In this document: positions 1 to 8,533 of the stretch, piece by piece | Layout of the letters: each line of letters starts with the position of its first letter | Numbering within the stretch: the stretch's first letter is position 1 | NCBI RefSeq assembly: GCF_001708305.1 | Contig: NZ_CP016953.1 | Location: forward strand, 1,507,501 to 1,571,500 | DNA length: 64,000 bases | Direction of reading: 5' to 3' | Source: Streptococcus himalayensis | GTDB lineage: Bacteria; Bacillota; Bacilli; Lactobacillales; Streptococcaceae | Translations under genes and position numbers: made by a program | Notes under the pieces: generated by a model | Seen by the model: only the letters and a program-made list of their open reading frames with translations | The model's database searches: none | What the model was told of the DNA's origin: nothing

Positions 1-1
1 G

Positions 2-2197
2 CTCAAGGAAAATTTCCGTAGTCATATCGAGGTGCTTTCCATTACCAATGAGATTTTCAAGCACTTGATGGATGAAGAGGTGGGCGAGATTCGCTATGAT
101 GAGCAGCATTACCTTGTGGCTGGAAATCCAGCTAAACGCGAGAAGAAGTCCCAGTATCAAGCTGAATTTCTGATTTACGACAAGGACCAAGTGGATGAGG
201 AAATGGACAACAAGAGCAAGGAAATTGCCATGGTCATCCAAGAAATTATTCGCTTGCATAAGGAAGAAGGGGTTGCCTTTGAGGATATAGCCCTCTTAAC
301 CTCATCGCGGACCCGCAATGATAAGATTTTGACGGCCTTTACTGAGGCAGGAATTCCTGTGGTGTCTGATGGGGCAGAGAGCAACTATCTTCAATCTGTG
401 GAAGTTATGGTCATGCTAGATACGCTTCGAACCATTAACAATCCACTCAATGATTATGCCCTAGTCGCCCTTTTGAAATCTCCCATGTTTGCTTTTACAG
501 AGGATGAGTTGGCACGGATTTCTCTACAAGGGTCAGCTGATGTTTCTGGTGAAAATCTCTACGAAAAACTCCAGCATAGTTTGAAAAAAAGTGGGCAACA
601 CCCGCACTTGATAGAGCAAGAGTTGATGGAAAAACTCCAGCTATTTGAGAGCTATCTGACCAACTGGAGAGCTCTCTCGCGGACCCAGTCGCTCTATGAC
701 TTGATTTGGAAGATTTATCAAGACCGATTTTACTATGATTATGTGGGGAGTTTGCCGAATGGTGACCATCGACAGGCCAATCTCTATGCCCTGTCCCTTC
801 GGGCAAATGACTATGAAAAGAGTAGTTTTAAGGGGCTTTCTCGTTTTATCAGTATGATTGATAAGATTTTGGAGAATGAGCATGATTTAGCAAATGTTGC
901 CGTTGCTCCTCCTCAACAAGCTGTTCAGCTTATGACAATTCACAAGAGCAAGGGGCTAGAGTTTGCCTACGTCTTCTTGTTGAATTTGGATCAGCCTTTT
1001 AATAAGCAAGATAGCACTTCCAGCATGATTATCAGTCGAAAAAAAGGGGTAGGCATTAAATATGTAGCCGATGTAGCTCTGTCTGCTGAGGAGATGACGC
1101 TTAGCCACCCCATCCGCCTATCAGTTGAAACCTTCCCTTACCAAAAAAATGCCCAAGAATTGCAACTTGCGACGCTGTCTGAACAAATGCGTCTACTCTA
1201 TGTCGCCATGACACGGGCGGAGAAAAAGCTCTATCTTATCGGAAAGGCAAGTCAAGAAAAATGGCAGGGTGAAATTCCTCCACTAGCAGAAAATGGTCTT
1301 TTGCCCCAATCGCTCCGAGCCAATAGCCAGACCTTTCAAGACTGGATTTGGGCTGTGACCACGGTCTTTCAAAGAGATGACCTTCCTTTGCATATTCGTT
1401 TTATCGGCGATGAAGACTTGACGGCAGATAAGATTGGTACTATCCATGAACCAAAGCTTGAATTTGTAGACAGTCAAGCCCATAATCGCCAATCAGAGGA
1501 CATCACAAGAGCCCTGTCGATTTTAGAAAGTGTCGATGAGATCAATCGCAGCTACCAAGCAGCCATTGACTTGCCAAGTGTTCGGACACCAAGTCAAATC
1601 AAGAAACTCTATGAGCCAGTGATGGAGACAGAAGGGGTGGATGTGATTGCACCAGACAAACAAGCCGGACTGACGATTGATTGGCCAGATGTGACTCAAA
1701 AAACCAAGGTGACAGGTGCTTTAGTGGGAAGTGCAGTCCACGAACTCATGCAACGTCTCCCTCTTCAATCCCCTATGACGAGAGAGATTCTTGAGCAGAC
1801 CCTCAGCCAAGTCCAAGCTGATGTGGCTGTCAAGGAGCGCATTGATTTACAAAACATTCTGCTCTTTTTTGAGACAAATTTGGGAAAAATCTTGCTTAAA
1901 CATCGTCAAAAAGTCCATCGCGAAGCCCCCTTTGCCATGCTAAAGACAGACCCAGCTAGCCAGGAAGCATTTGTAGTTCGGGGAATCTTGGATGGCTATC
2001 TGCTGTTAGATGACAAGATTATCCTCTTTGACTATAAGACGGATTATTATCAGGTAGCAAGTGACTTAGTAGCTCGTTATAGAGAACAGCTGGCCCTGTA
2101 TGCCGAGGCCTTAGCTCGTTCATACGGAATAAAAACCATTGAAAAGTATTTGATTTTACTGGGAGGACAGCACTTAGAAGTTGTGCGTGTCGATTAG
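2..2197 (+). CDS. rexA: ATP-dependent helicase/nuclease subunit A, 3' part (RexA/AddA)
   Basis: Large subunit of the RexAB (AddAB) complex, which unwinds and resects double-strand breaks for recombination. The gene enters from the left edge; the reading frame is open from base 2, so the start lies outside the window. Visible are the UvrD-type helicase motif around [11 protein letters not shown], motif VI ([13 protein letters not shown]) and a C-terminal RecB-family nuclease domain with [14 protein letters not shown] and DYKTD, the acidic and lysine residues of the metal site. About 730 residues are present of a usual ~1200. rexB would be expected upstream. The next gene starts 8 bases after the stop, so they are probably co-transcribed. 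Confidence 0.95.
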   Translation, partial: LKENFRSHIEVLSITNEIFKHLMDEEVGEIRYDEQHYLVAGNPAKREKKSQYQAEFLIYDKDQVDEEMDNKSKEIAMVIQEIIRLHKEEGVAFEDIALLTSSRTRNDKILTAFTEAGIPVVSDGAESNYLQSVEVMVMLDTLRTINNPLNDYALVALLKSPMFAFTEDELARISLQGSADVSGENLYEKLQHSLKKSGQHPHLIEQELMEKLQLFESYLTNWRALSRTQSLYDLIWKIYQDRFYYDYVGSLPNGDHRQANLYALSLRANDYEKSSFKGLSRFISMIDKILENEHDLANVAVAPPQQAVQLMTIHKSKGLEFAYVFLLNLDQPFNKQDSTSSMIISRKKGVGIKYVADVALSAEEMTLSHPIRLSVETFPYQKNAQELQLATLSEQMRLLYVAMTRAEKKLYLIGKASQEKWQGEIPPLAENGLLPQSLRANSQTFQDWIWAVTTVFQRDDLPLHIRFIGDEDLTADKIGTIHEPKLEFVDSQAHNRQSEDITRALSILESVDEINRSYQAAIDLPSVRTPSQIKKLYEPVMETEGVDVIAPDKQAGLTIDWPDVTQKTKVTGALVGSAVHELMQRLPLQSPMTREILEQTLSQVQADVAVKERIDLQNILLFFETNLGKILLKHRQKVHREAPFAMLKTDPASQEAFVVRGILDGYLLLDDKIILFDYKTDYYQVASDLVARYREQLALYAEALARSYGIKTIEKYLILLGGQHLEVVRVD

Positions 2198-2205
2198 GAG
2201 GTTTT

Positions 2206-2946
2206 ATGCGAGATAATCATCTTCATACTTATTTTTCTTATGATTGTGAAGCCTCATTTGAGGAGTATCTCCAAGCTTACGAAGGGCACATCGTGACGAC
2301 GGAGCATTTTGACTTGAGCAATCCCTATCTAGGTGGGCCTAGAGATGATGTGCCTGACTATGCCAAGTACTCGGTAGCCGTAGCAGAGCTCAATCTTTCC
2401 TATGGCAATCGCGTGAAACGAGGGATTGAGATTGGTTACTATGCCCCGCGTTTAGCGGATATTTTAGCCTTTTTAGAGGGAAAAGACTATGATGTCAAGC
2501 TCCTTTCTATCCATCACAATGGACGATTTGACTACTTAGAAGAAGCGGTATTTGAGCTAGACAGAGAGCAGCATATCCGATCCTATATCCGAGAAATGCA
2601 GGAAGCAATAAAGTCTGTTCCAGCCCATGTTCTGGCTCATTTTGACTATGGTTTTCGCAAGTTGCAGGTCAGCGTAGAAGAATTACAGCTAGCAGAAAAA
2701 GACTTACGCCTGCTTTTTCGACTGATGATGGAGCATGGCCTTGCTTTTGAAATCAATACCAAATCGATGTATCTCTATGGCAATGAAGCACTTTATCGCT
2801 ATGCACTTAAACTGCTGTCTGATATGGGGTGCCAACGGTACTCAATTGGCTCAGACGGTCACAATCTTGCACATTTCCGACTAGGCTTTGACAAGGTAGA
2901 AGAGCTCTTGAGCGAGTTTCAGATTCGAAAGGAGTGGTTAGTGTGA
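2206..2946 (+). CDS. hisJ: Histidinol-phosphatase HisJ family (PHP domain) protein
   Basis: PHP-domain metallophosphoesterase of 246 residues. The HxH motif is at residues 5-7 (HLH), a second histidine cluster is SIHHNG, and the C-terminal metal motif is GSDGH near residue 216. HisJ enzymes dephosphorylate histidinol phosphate, but no other his genes are near, so the substrate is uncertain. The ribosome site (AGGAGG) just follows the rexA stop. The stop overlaps the next gene's GTG start by four bases, which suggests translational coupling. Confidence 0.8.
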   Translation: MRDNHLHTYFSYDCEASFEEYLQAYEGHIVTTEHFDLSNPYLGGPRDDVPDYAKYSVAVAELNLSYGNRVKRGIEIGYYAPRLADILAFLEGKDYDVKLLSIHHNGRFDYLEEAVFELDREQHIRSYIREMQEAIKSVPAHVLAHFDYGFRKLQVSVEELQLAEKDLRLLFRLMMEHGLAFEINTKSMYLYGNEALYRYALKLLSDMGCQRYSIGSDGHNLAHFRLGFDKVEELLSEFQIRKEWLV

Positions 2947-3578
2947 AATTCATTTGCTTATCAGGATTTGGCCAAAAAGCAGAAGTTTGGAAGGAAGTAG
3001 CCAGTGCTTTGCCAGATCACCAAGTAGAAGTCGCCTTTTCCTACAAGAGTGAAGAAGGATTTCATTCCTTTGAACAATGGGCAGATCAAGTCTACCAATC
3101 GCTGCAGCAACTGGACCAACCCTACATGCTGGTGGGCTTGTCCTTGGGTGGATTGCTAGCCCTTTCTATGGCAGATAAGCCCTTGCCAAATTGCCAAGGG
3201 ATGGTTCTTTCAGCTACCCCCTACAAGTTGAAGGGAAATAGAGCTTATGCCTTACAAGGATTGATTTTCCGTGTCATTCCAGCTTTTGTTTTTCAAAAAT
3301 GGGGAATGAACAAGAAAGAAGTGCTTGATATTCTCAAGGATTTGTCTACTTTGGATTTCTCCCAAAAGCTCGCTCAGCTGCCTCTACCTGTCATGGTCAT
3401 TTGTGGCAGCAAGGATTGGGCGAATTTAGCTACCGCGCGTGATTTGGCTGCTAAAATTCCTCGCAGTCGTTTAGAAATCCTAGCTGGAGGAGGTCACGAA
3501 GTCAATCGAGACTGTCCTCAAGAATTTGCGGCCTTGCTGGAAGAAATGGTGGACTGGGTGGCTTCCCTCCAAGTTTAG
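2943..3578 (+). CDS. Alpha/beta hydrolase
   Basis: Small serine hydrolase of 211 residues with the nucleophile elbow GLSLGG (Ser67), a likely acid residue in GSKDW and a catalytic histidine in GGGHEVNRD. The GTG at 2943 is preferred over the GTG at 2934: GAAAGGAG ends nine bases before 2943 and the homology-like segment VKFICLSGFG begins there. GTGA overlaps the previous stop. Substrate is not evident; proteins of this type are often annotated as BioH-like esterases. It lies in an operon with the PHP phosphatase. Confidence 0.75.
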   Translation: MKFICLSGFGQKAEVWKEVASALPDHQVEVAFSYKSEEGFHSFEQWADQVYQSLQQLDQPYMLVGLSLGGLLALSMADKPLPNCQGMVLSATPYKLKGNRAYALQGLIFRVIPAFVFQKWGMNKKEVLDILKDLSTLDFSQKLAQLPLPVMVICGSKDWANLATARDLAAKIPRSRLEILAGGGHEVNRDCPQEFAALLEEMVDWVASLQV

Positions 3579-3589
3579 AAAGGAAATAT

Positions 3590-4147
3590 ATGCTTTGGAA
3601 ATTATTTAAAACCACCTTTATGATTAGCGCTTTTACATTTGGTGGTGGTTATGTGATTGTTCCACTAATGAAAACATCCTTTGTCGATCGATTGGGCTGG
3701 ATTGAAGAGGAAGAGATGCTAGATTTGATTGCCTTAGCACAGACATCGCCTGGGGCTATCGCGGTCAATAGCTCTATTGCCATTGGTTATCGGATGGCTG
3801 GTGTACTAGGGGCTTTAATCGCTATGCTAGCAACTGTCTTACCTCCGATGGTTATTCTCATGGGAATGTATGTTTTGTATGATGCGGTCAAAAGAAATCC
3901 TCTTGTAGCCAGTCTTCTCAAAGGAATGCAGGTGGGCGTGTGTGCCATTATTCTTGATGTGGTCGTGGACTTGGTAATGGGCTTGGGAAAGCAAAAAGGA
4001 GTGACTCATTGGGTAACCTTTACGTGTGCCCTTGTTTTGACCTTGTTTTTTAAGGTCAATCTGTTAGTGGTTATTTTCAGCATGACCCTACTAGGGCTAG
4101 TTCTGGGTACAATCGAGAGAAGATGGAGGACTGCAGATGCTCCTTGA
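3590..4147 (+). CDS. Chromate transporter family protein, N-half
   Basis: CHR-domain membrane protein of 185 residues with the family signatures FGGGYVIVPLM near the N-terminus and QTSPGAIAVNSS, followed by about four hydrophobic segments. Family members act as anion antiporters (chromate or sulfate in the characterised cases). Here the usual two-domain ChrA is split into two adjacent short genes, a common Firmicute arrangement, and the two products presumably form a heterodimer. The real substrate in streptococci is unknown. It overlaps the next gene by 11 bases. Confidence 0.8.
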   Translation: MLWKLFKTTFMISAFTFGGGYVIVPLMKTSFVDRLGWIEEEEMLDLIALAQTSPGAIAVNSSIAIGYRMAGVLGALIAMLATVLPPMVILMGMYVLYDAVKRNPLVASLLKGMQVGVCAIILDVVVDLVMGLGKQKGVTHWVTFTCALVLTLFFKVNLLVVIFSMTLLGLVLGTIERRWRTADAP

Positions 4148-4670
4148 CTTATTTTTAACCTTTGTAAAAATTGGCCTTTTGAGCATTGGAGGAGGTTATG
4201 CGTCACTCCCCTACATCCAAAGCCTGATAGTCGAGGGGAAGGGATGGCTAGATAGTACGACTTACGGAGATTTACTGACTATTTCGCAAATGACCCCAGG
4301 ACCTCTGGCTATCAATTCCGCTAGCTTTGTGGGAATGAAGGTAGCAGGACCAGTCGGTGCTGTCGTTGCGACGTTGGGCAATGTTCTCCCCTCTTTTGTC
4401 ATTGTCCTAATTTTTTCCATGATTTATTACCGCTATAAAAATTTAAACGGTGTACAGTTGGTTATGAAAGCCATTCGTCCAGTTGTGGTGGCTCTGATTG
4501 CCTCTGTGGCTTACAGCTTAGTGGTGATGTTGGGAGGAGATACCAGCTCTGTTTACCAGTTTATTTTACTGATTTTAGCCTTTGTAATTGTTCGCAGTAA
4601 GAAAATCAATACGATATGGGTCATCTTTGGAACAGGACTGGTCAATCTCCTCCTTGGTTTGCTACTGTAA
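4137..4670 (+). CDS. Chromate transporter family protein, C-half
   Basis: Second CHR-domain protein (177 residues), paralogous to its upstream partner. SIGGGYASLPYIQ and ISQMTPGPLAINSASF match the repeated CHR signatures, and about five membrane segments are visible. The ATG at 4137 lies inside the end of the preceding gene with TGGAGGA upstream, so translation is probably coupled and the pair forms one transporter. A clear hairpin terminator follows at 4679. Confidence 0.8.
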   Translation: MLLDLFLTFVKIGLLSIGGGYASLPYIQSLIVEGKGWLDSTTYGDLLTISQMTPGPLAINSASFVGMKVAGPVGAVVATLGNVLPSFVIVLIFSMIYYRYKNLNGVQLVMKAIRPVVVALIASVAYSLVVMLGGDTSSVYQFILLILAFVIVRSKKINTIWVIFGTGLVNLLLGLLL

Positions 4671-4678
4671 GAGAAAGG

Positions 4679-4710
4679 AACTTCATGCCAGATACATGAA
4701 GTTTTTTCTT
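4679..4710 (+). terminator. Rho-independent terminator after the chromate transporter genes
   Basis: Nine-base-pair stem (AACTTCATG, 4679-4687, with CATGAAGTT, 4695-4703), a seven-base loop and a T-rich tail. It closes the rexA-to-transporter operon. Confidence 0.85.
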
Positions 4711-4917
4711 GCCAAACAGTTCTCTATTAAGGACAGCAGAATATAGAGTATTGAACGACACAAGCCAAATAGAAATGAGTTGTGTAGGGATAAAAATTTT
4801 AATCCTTAAAATGATGTCGTAATATTTTTATCTGAGTATTAAAAAGATATTTCTTATAAAAAATATAAAAGTTCAATAAAATAGAGGTCAAAAAATGCCA
4901 AAATAGATAAAAAGTGC
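4711..4917. other. AT-rich intergenic region without a recognised gene
   Basis: Very AT-rich stretch between the terminator at 4679-4710 and the regulator promoter. I see no convincing ORF with a ribosome site and no RNA gene. Confidence 0.6.
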
Positions 4918-4923
4918 TATAAT
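4895..4923 (+). promoter_or_regulatory. Probable promoter of the PlcR/TprA-like regulator
   Basis: A perfect -10 box TATAAT (4918-4923) follows a weak -35 (ATGCCA, 4895-4900) at 17-base spacing. The regulator's ribosome site (AAAGGAG) and ATG at 4961 follow. Confidence 0.6.
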
Positions 4924-4960
4924 AGAACCGTTTTCAACAAGAAATTCAAAGGAGATAGAA

Positions 4961-5833
4961 ATGGTTCAAATGCTGGGAAGTCGGCTCAAAAATAAACGAA
5001 AAGAATTAGGCATGACTCAAAGTGAGCTGGCAGAAGGGATTTGTGAACAAAGTCAAATCAGCCGGATTGAAAAGACGGACTTTGCTCCAAGTTCGGATAT
5101 TCTTTACCTCCTGTCGAAAAAAATGGGAGTGACCATGGAGTATTTCTTTGATGAAAGTATGAAGGAAACCTCTTCTACCTTAGATCAGTTTAAAAAAGCG
5201 GTTGAAAAAGCTTTGAAAACTCGTGATTATGAATTAGTTGTTTATCTAGTAGAATTAGAGTCAGAAAGAGACCATCTACTATCCAAAGAAGACGAAGTTT
5301 ACCTAGAGTACCTCAAAGCAATTGTCTTATTTCATGTGAACGAATTAAAAATAGAGGCTATCGAGAAACTAGAAAATCTAATTTTAGATACGAAACCCCA
5401 ATATCCCTTTTATTTAGATTTTTTCAATGTATTAACCTTCTTTTACTTTGAAATGGATCGAATGAAAGAGTATAAAGAACTCTATCAATTTTTACTAAAA
5501 AATGTCAAGCAGCTTGATCTTTCTAGAATAGATCATTTTCATAAATATATCAAAATACGCTATAACTATGCTCGTTCTTTGGTGAATAGTCAACAAATGC
5601 AAGAAGCGATTAAGGAAATTACGGAAGTTATTGAACTTTGTAAGGAAGCCGATAGCAATTATTTACTGGCAGATTTATTATGCCAGTTAGCTAGGGCAGG
5701 AGAAAAATTTTTAAATCAAGCAGAAATATTAGAGTATTATCATCAGGCAGAAGCCCTCTATAAGATTTATGACAGCTATGTTTTACAGTTACAGTTGAAA
5801 CAATATTTAGCAGAAAATTTTGGCGAAAAATGA
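4961..5833 (+). CDS. PlcR/TprA-like (RRNPP) transcriptional regulator
   Basis: Protein of 290 residues. An N-terminal xre-type HTH (about residues 5-60; LGMTQSELAEGICEQSQISRIE) is joined to an all-helical region of about 220 residues rich in Tyr, Leu and Glu that looks like TPR repeats. This is the architecture of RRNPP regulators (PlcR, TprA, ComR, Rgg), which bind imported oligopeptides. The HTH resembles PlcR/TprA more than Rgg. The expected signal gene, a 44-codon exported peptide, starts 208 bases downstream on the same strand behind its own strong promoter. The gene ends with its own terminator. The regulated target is inferred to be the cassette at 6042-8386. Confidence 0.75.
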   Translation: MVQMLGSRLKNKRKELGMTQSELAEGICEQSQISRIEKTDFAPSSDILYLLSKKMGVTMEYFFDESMKETSSTLDQFKKAVEKALKTRDYELVVYLVELESERDHLLSKEDEVYLEYLKAIVLFHVNELKIEAIEKLENLILDTKPQYPFYLDFFNVLTFFYFEMDRMKEYKELYQFLLKNVKQLDLSRIDHFHKYIKIRYNYARSLVNSQQMQEAIKEITEVIELCKEADSNYLLADLLCQLARAGEKFLNQAEILEYYHQAEALYKIYDSYVLQLQLKQYLAENFGEK

Positions 5834-5860
5834 GATAATGGAGCTAGTTTTTCAAAGATT

Positions 5861-5911
5861 AAAAGCTTTAAAACCCTATTTTAAAAATGGATTGGTTTTA
5901 AGGCTTTTTTG
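5861..5911 (+). terminator. Terminator of the regulator gene
   Basis: Long AT-rich stem pairing AAAAGCTTTAAAACC (5861-5875) with GGTTTTAAGGC... (from 5894), including one G-U pair, followed by a T run. It separates the regulator transcript from the peptide cassette. Confidence 0.75.
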
Positions 5912-5940
5912 TTTCACTCAATACTGAAGAGAGAATAAAA

Positions 5941-6018
5941 ACCAAAATAACATTTTTTTTAAAAAATAACCAAAATAACATAAAATAAATTGACGGCGCT
6001 TTCCAAATATGTTATACT
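5941..6018 (+). promoter_or_regulatory. Strong promoter with repeated operator-like boxes upstream of the peptide gene
   Basis: Near-consensus promoter: TTGACG (5990-5995), 17-base spacer, TATACT (6013-6018). Upstream lies a 13-base direct repeat ACCAAAATAACAT at 5941-5953 and 5969-5981. ATAACATA (5975-5982) also forms an inverted repeat with TATGTTAT (6008-6015), which overlaps the -10 box. These boxes flank the RNA polymerase site and are candidate binding sites for the adjacent regulator. The match to a published PlcR box is not exact. Confidence 0.65.
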
Positions 6019-6041
6019 CTTTATATAAGGGGGTAAGGGCA

Positions 6042-6176
6042 ATGAAAAAAATGATAGTGTACTTCGCTTTACTAATTATTGGCTTTGGTCTAAATAATCA
6101 TAGAGGATATGAGAAAAAATCGTTTGATCCAGGTCACGCATGCTCTGTGGACATAAAAACGCTTAACAGTGGTTGA
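6042..6176 (+). CDS. Candidate RRNPP signal-peptide precursor (44 residues)
   Basis: Short ORF starting MKKMIVYFALLIIGFGLN: a lysine-containing N-terminus and a hydrophobic core typical of an export signal. A polar tail ending SVDIKTLNSG follows. A good ribosome site (AAGGGGG) and a near-consensus promoter precede it. Length, architecture and position directly downstream of a PlcR/TprA-like regulator match Phr/PapR-type propeptides, whose C-terminal 5-10 residues become the signal. No database identity is claimed. The single Cys in the tail (GHACSVD) is unusual and might instead indicate a modified peptide. Confidence 0.6.
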   Translation: MKKMIVYFALLIIGFGLNNHRGYEKKSFDPGHACSVDIKTLNSG

Positions 6177-6207
6177 TTATTATAAGTGTTAAGAAAGGAA
6201 AATAGGT

Positions 6208-6252
6208 ATGAGATATTCTTTACCAAGTCGGTACAAAAATGGAGATATTTGA
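6208..6252 (+). CDS. Very short ORF (14 codons), possible leader peptide
   Basis: ATG at 6208 with a modest upstream purine stretch (AAGGAAAATAGG) encodes MRYSLPSRYKNGDI. It lies between the signal-peptide candidate and the secreted peptide gene, directly before a perfect 8-bp hairpin (6253-6271). It may be chance or a translated leader acting on that hairpin. Confidence 0.2.
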   Translation: MRYSLPSRYKNGDI

Positions 6253-6271
6253 AATTATCCTATGGATAATT
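6253..6271 (+). promoter_or_regulatory. Hairpin / inverted repeat upstream of the secreted peptide gene
   Basis: AATTATCC and GGATAATT form a perfect eight-base inverted repeat with a TAT loop, about 40 bases before the 6311 start. There is no T run, so it is not a terminator. It could be an operator or an mRNA stability element. Confidence 0.4.
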
Positions 6272-6310
6272 ATTGAAAAGAATGTTTAAGATATAGATAA
6301 GGAGGCACAT

Positions 6311-6583
6311 ATGATTCAGAAAATTAAGAAAAACTCATTGTTATGTTCGATAGTATTAATTTTGATGGGATTGGGAGCAAAGAATATTGTGTCAGCTATT
6401 CAAGTAGCAGAAGTCCTTAATACTCGGTATGAAATTTATCTTGTAATGGGGAATACTCGGACTTCATATACCTATAGAACCATACAATTTAGAAGATATT
6501 ACACTTCCTATATAACAAGCGAGCGTCGCGACTATGGTATAAATCCAGGTGTTCTTTATACATATCACTATAATACATATTGA
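6311..6583 (+). CDS. Tyrosine-rich secreted peptide, bacteriocin-like candidate
   Basis: A 90-residue precursor with a clear Sec signal peptide (KIKK then a hydrophobic core, likely cleavage after VSA near residue 29). The mature chain of about 61 residues is full of Tyr, Thr and Arg and ends YTYHYNTY; the mature part has no Cys. A strong ribosome site (GGAGG) precedes it. Directly downstream are an ABC permease and ATPase, an order like that of lactococcin 972-type bacteriocins, but the Gly/Trp-rich signature of that family is not visible and the permease is too short. Function is therefore unassigned: bacteriocin, signalling protein or surface peptide are all possible. Confidence 0.6.
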   Translation: MIQKIKKNSLLCSIVLILMGLGAKNIVSAIQVAEVLNTRYEIYLVMGNTRTSYTYRTIQFRRYYTSYITSERRDYGINPGVLYTYHYNTY

Positions 6584-6594
6584 GAATGAAGTGG

Positions 6595-6635
6595 GGGCTA
6601 TAGATATAGCCTCTACCTTTGTTTTAGGTAGGGAG
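6595..6635 (+). promoter_or_regulatory. Tandem hairpins between peptide and transporter genes
   Basis: Two adjacent stem-loops. The first is formed by GGCTATA...TATAGCC. The second pairs CTACCT (6613-6618) with AGGTAG (6626-6631) around a TTGTTTT loop. They sit just after the secreted peptide stop and before the permease start. Their place suggests partial termination or processing that would make more peptide than transporter mRNA, as in many bacteriocin operons. Confidence 0.45.
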
Positions 6636-6643
6636 GGAAAATA

Positions 6644-7771
6644 ATGAAATTTTTTTGTTTTGAATTCAAACGATTTATAAATAATCCCAAGAATAAAATT
6701 TGCCTAGTTCTTCTTTTGTTACTTTTCATAGGATTATTTATTTTAAATCAAACAACGTTTCAAAAGGGCTTTTCAGCCTTATCTATAGAGACAAATCAAC
6801 TAAATCTTCAACAATCCAATCAGTCTGTGGACAATTTAAAAAAAGCAGTAGAATTGAATCCAAATGACAATCAATTAATTCAAGAATTGGAGAGGGCTCA
6901 AGAGGAACAAAAAATATTCTTAGAGCAATCAGAAACTTTAAAAAATGAGGATTATGCAGCTTTTACTAATCTACAATATCAACTAGATAGTTCACGACTA
7001 GAGCAAATATCTGAAAAAGATTCAGAAGAATATAAAAAGTTAAAAATAAATCTAAAATATTATGAATCTGTAAAAGGAGTAGCTGGCTCCCCTAGTCCAT
7101 ATATAAACAGTACGGATGAGTCTGCTTTTACTATAGGAAGTTCTATGATGGCCTGGTTATCATCAACTGTTATTTTTGTATTATTGACAGTTTTAGTCTC
7201 CGATTCAATAAGTGCTGAAATTGAAAGTTCTCAAATTAGATTTTATCATTTAATGGGTGCTAAGAATCCTAAAAATTTATTACTTAAATTATGTGTTCCA
7301 ATTGTAGTTACCTTTTCACTAACCATAATGATTTTCTTTTGTCTGTATATTATAAAAGGAATGATGAACAGTTTTGGGACTTTGGAGTATCCATATTTAA
7401 CGATTGATGGTGATATACTACCAATTTGGAAAGTGACGTTGTATACAATAGTGCTATATTTGGTATCTTTATTATTTATTGCCTCTTTGGGTCAATTTTT
7501 AGGTCTGGTATTCAAAAAAAGCTTAGTTGTCATTGGATTGATTGTAGTTTGTCTAACGAGTTTTATGACATTGTCGCAAGAAGAATGGTTTCGCCCTTTT
7601 AAAAAGTTTTTTCCCTTCGAATATCTAGGCTATGGTCAAGTAGTTAATGATAAACAAATTCTTCCTCAACATGCTGTTTTAATTGGCGTATGTTACCTAT
7701 TGATATTTAGTTTTTTGTTTATTGTAATTTCAAATCATCTGTATAAAAATTATTATTACAGGAAAGGATGA
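6644..7771 (+). CDS. ABC-2 type transporter permease
   Basis: Membrane protein of 375 residues. One N-terminal membrane helix (about 20-40) is followed by a polar, Gln/Glu-rich presumably extracellular segment (about 45-165), then five to six membrane helices to the C-terminus. This layout is that of ABC-2 permeases that export or resist peptides. The ATPase follows after 6 bases, so the two form one transporter. Codon use is AT-rich compared with the housekeeping genes. It probably exports, or protects against, the product of the peptide gene upstream. Confidence 0.75.
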   Translation: MKFFCFEFKRFINNPKNKICLVLLLLLFIGLFILNQTTFQKGFSALSIETNQLNLQQSNQSVDNLKKAVELNPNDNQLIQELERAQEEQKIFLEQSETLKNEDYAAFTNLQYQLDSSRLEQISEKDSEEYKKLKINLKYYESVKGVAGSPSPYINSTDESAFTIGSSMMAWLSSTVIFVLLTVLVSDSISAEIESSQIRFYHLMGAKNPKNLLLKLCVPIVVTFSLTIMIFFCLYIIKGMMNSFGTLEYPYLTIDGDILPIWKVTLYTIVLYLVSLLFIASLGQFLGLVFKKSLVVIGLIVVCLTSFMTLSQEEWFRPFKKFFPFEYLGYGQVVNDKQILPQHAVLIGVCYLLIFSFLFIVISNHLYKNYYYRKG

Positions 7772-7777
7772 AGAGCA

Positions 7778-8386
7778 ATGAAAGGAATAGATGTCAGAGA
7801 TATCACAATAGATATTTTCGAGAATTTAAGTTTTAGTATGCCGAGTACAGGATTATATGGGGTGATTGGACAGAATGGTGCTGGAAAGAGTACCCTTTTT
7901 AGTATGATGTCTGGTGAAATTAAGATTCCAAAAAAGAATATGAGAATTGGGAAAGTGTCCTATATTCCTAGTTTAAATATTTTTGATAAATATTTGACAG
8001 CCAATGACTATGTAAAGGTATTATCGTTAAATGAACAGAAGCGATTTCATAAAAATCTTAAGCAAATGGGTGGAGCAACTTTCTTTGGCAAAAAAATAGG
8101 AAAATATTCTTTAGGAATGGGAGAATTATTTTGTTTTATCTATGCTCTATCCATAGAAAGCGATGTGCTGATTTTAGACGAATTGCTAGATGGTTTGGAT
8201 GAACAGAGGAGATTTGCAGCCTACGAATTATTGAAACATTATAAGAAAGAAAAATTGATTTTATTGACCTCTCATAATTTATCAGAAGTATTTAAAGTAA
8301 GTGATGATGTTTACTTTTTGGAGGAAGGGAAATTGGTCATCGTAGATGGGCTAGAAACTGCCCAGAATAAAATATTATCTACATAA
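7778..8386 (+). CDS. ABC transporter ATP-binding protein
   Basis: ATPase subunit of 202 residues. Walker A is GQNGAGKST, Walker B and D-loop are VLILDELLDGLDE and the H-loop is LLTSHNL. The signature motif is degenerate (SLGMG in place of LSGGQ), which is seen in bacteriocin-associated ATPases. It lies immediately after its permease in the peptide cassette. Confidence 0.85.
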   Translation: MKGIDVRDITIDIFENLSFSMPSTGLYGVIGQNGAGKSTLFSMMSGEIKIPKKNMRIGKVSYIPSLNIFDKYLTANDYVKVLSLNEQKRFHKNLKQMGGATFFGKKIGKYSLGMGELFCFIYALSIESDVLILDELLDGLDEQRRFAAYELLKHYKKEKLILLTSHNLSEVFKVSDDVYFLEEGKLVIVDGLETAQNKILST

Positions 8387-8419
8387 GACTATCATTATTA
8401 ATTCAGATAAAAACAATAA

Positions 8420-8533
8420 TTAACGATGTTTCCTAAGAATATTATATTTTTTGCATAGGGAGTGAGAGCAATGAAAAGAATAATATCTCTCGTATGTTTA
8501 TCACTCTCTATTGTCTATTGGTTGAAACCGTAA
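8420..8533 (+). pseudogene. Second peptide gene start with duplicated promoter and leader, prematurely ended
   Basis: TTAACG (8420-8425), 17 bases, TATATT (8443-8448), then a GGGAG site and ATG at 8471. Bases 8416-8490 align almost base for base with the promoter, leader and start of the 6042 gene. The ORF (MKRIISLVCLSLSIVYWLKP) stops after 20 codons. A +1-shifted frame stays open from before this point to 8671, so a longer exported peptide seems to have been broken by a frameshift. Confidence 0.5.

Noticed and set aside
5941..6018. Canonical PlcR box
   Set aside because: The published spaced palindrome is not present; only the ATAACAT/ATGTTAT cores are repeated, so it is described as operator-like only.
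6311..8386. Assignment to the lactococcin 972 family
   Set aside because: Gene order fits, but the mature peptide lacks the Gly/Trp-rich signature and the permease is about half the expected length.
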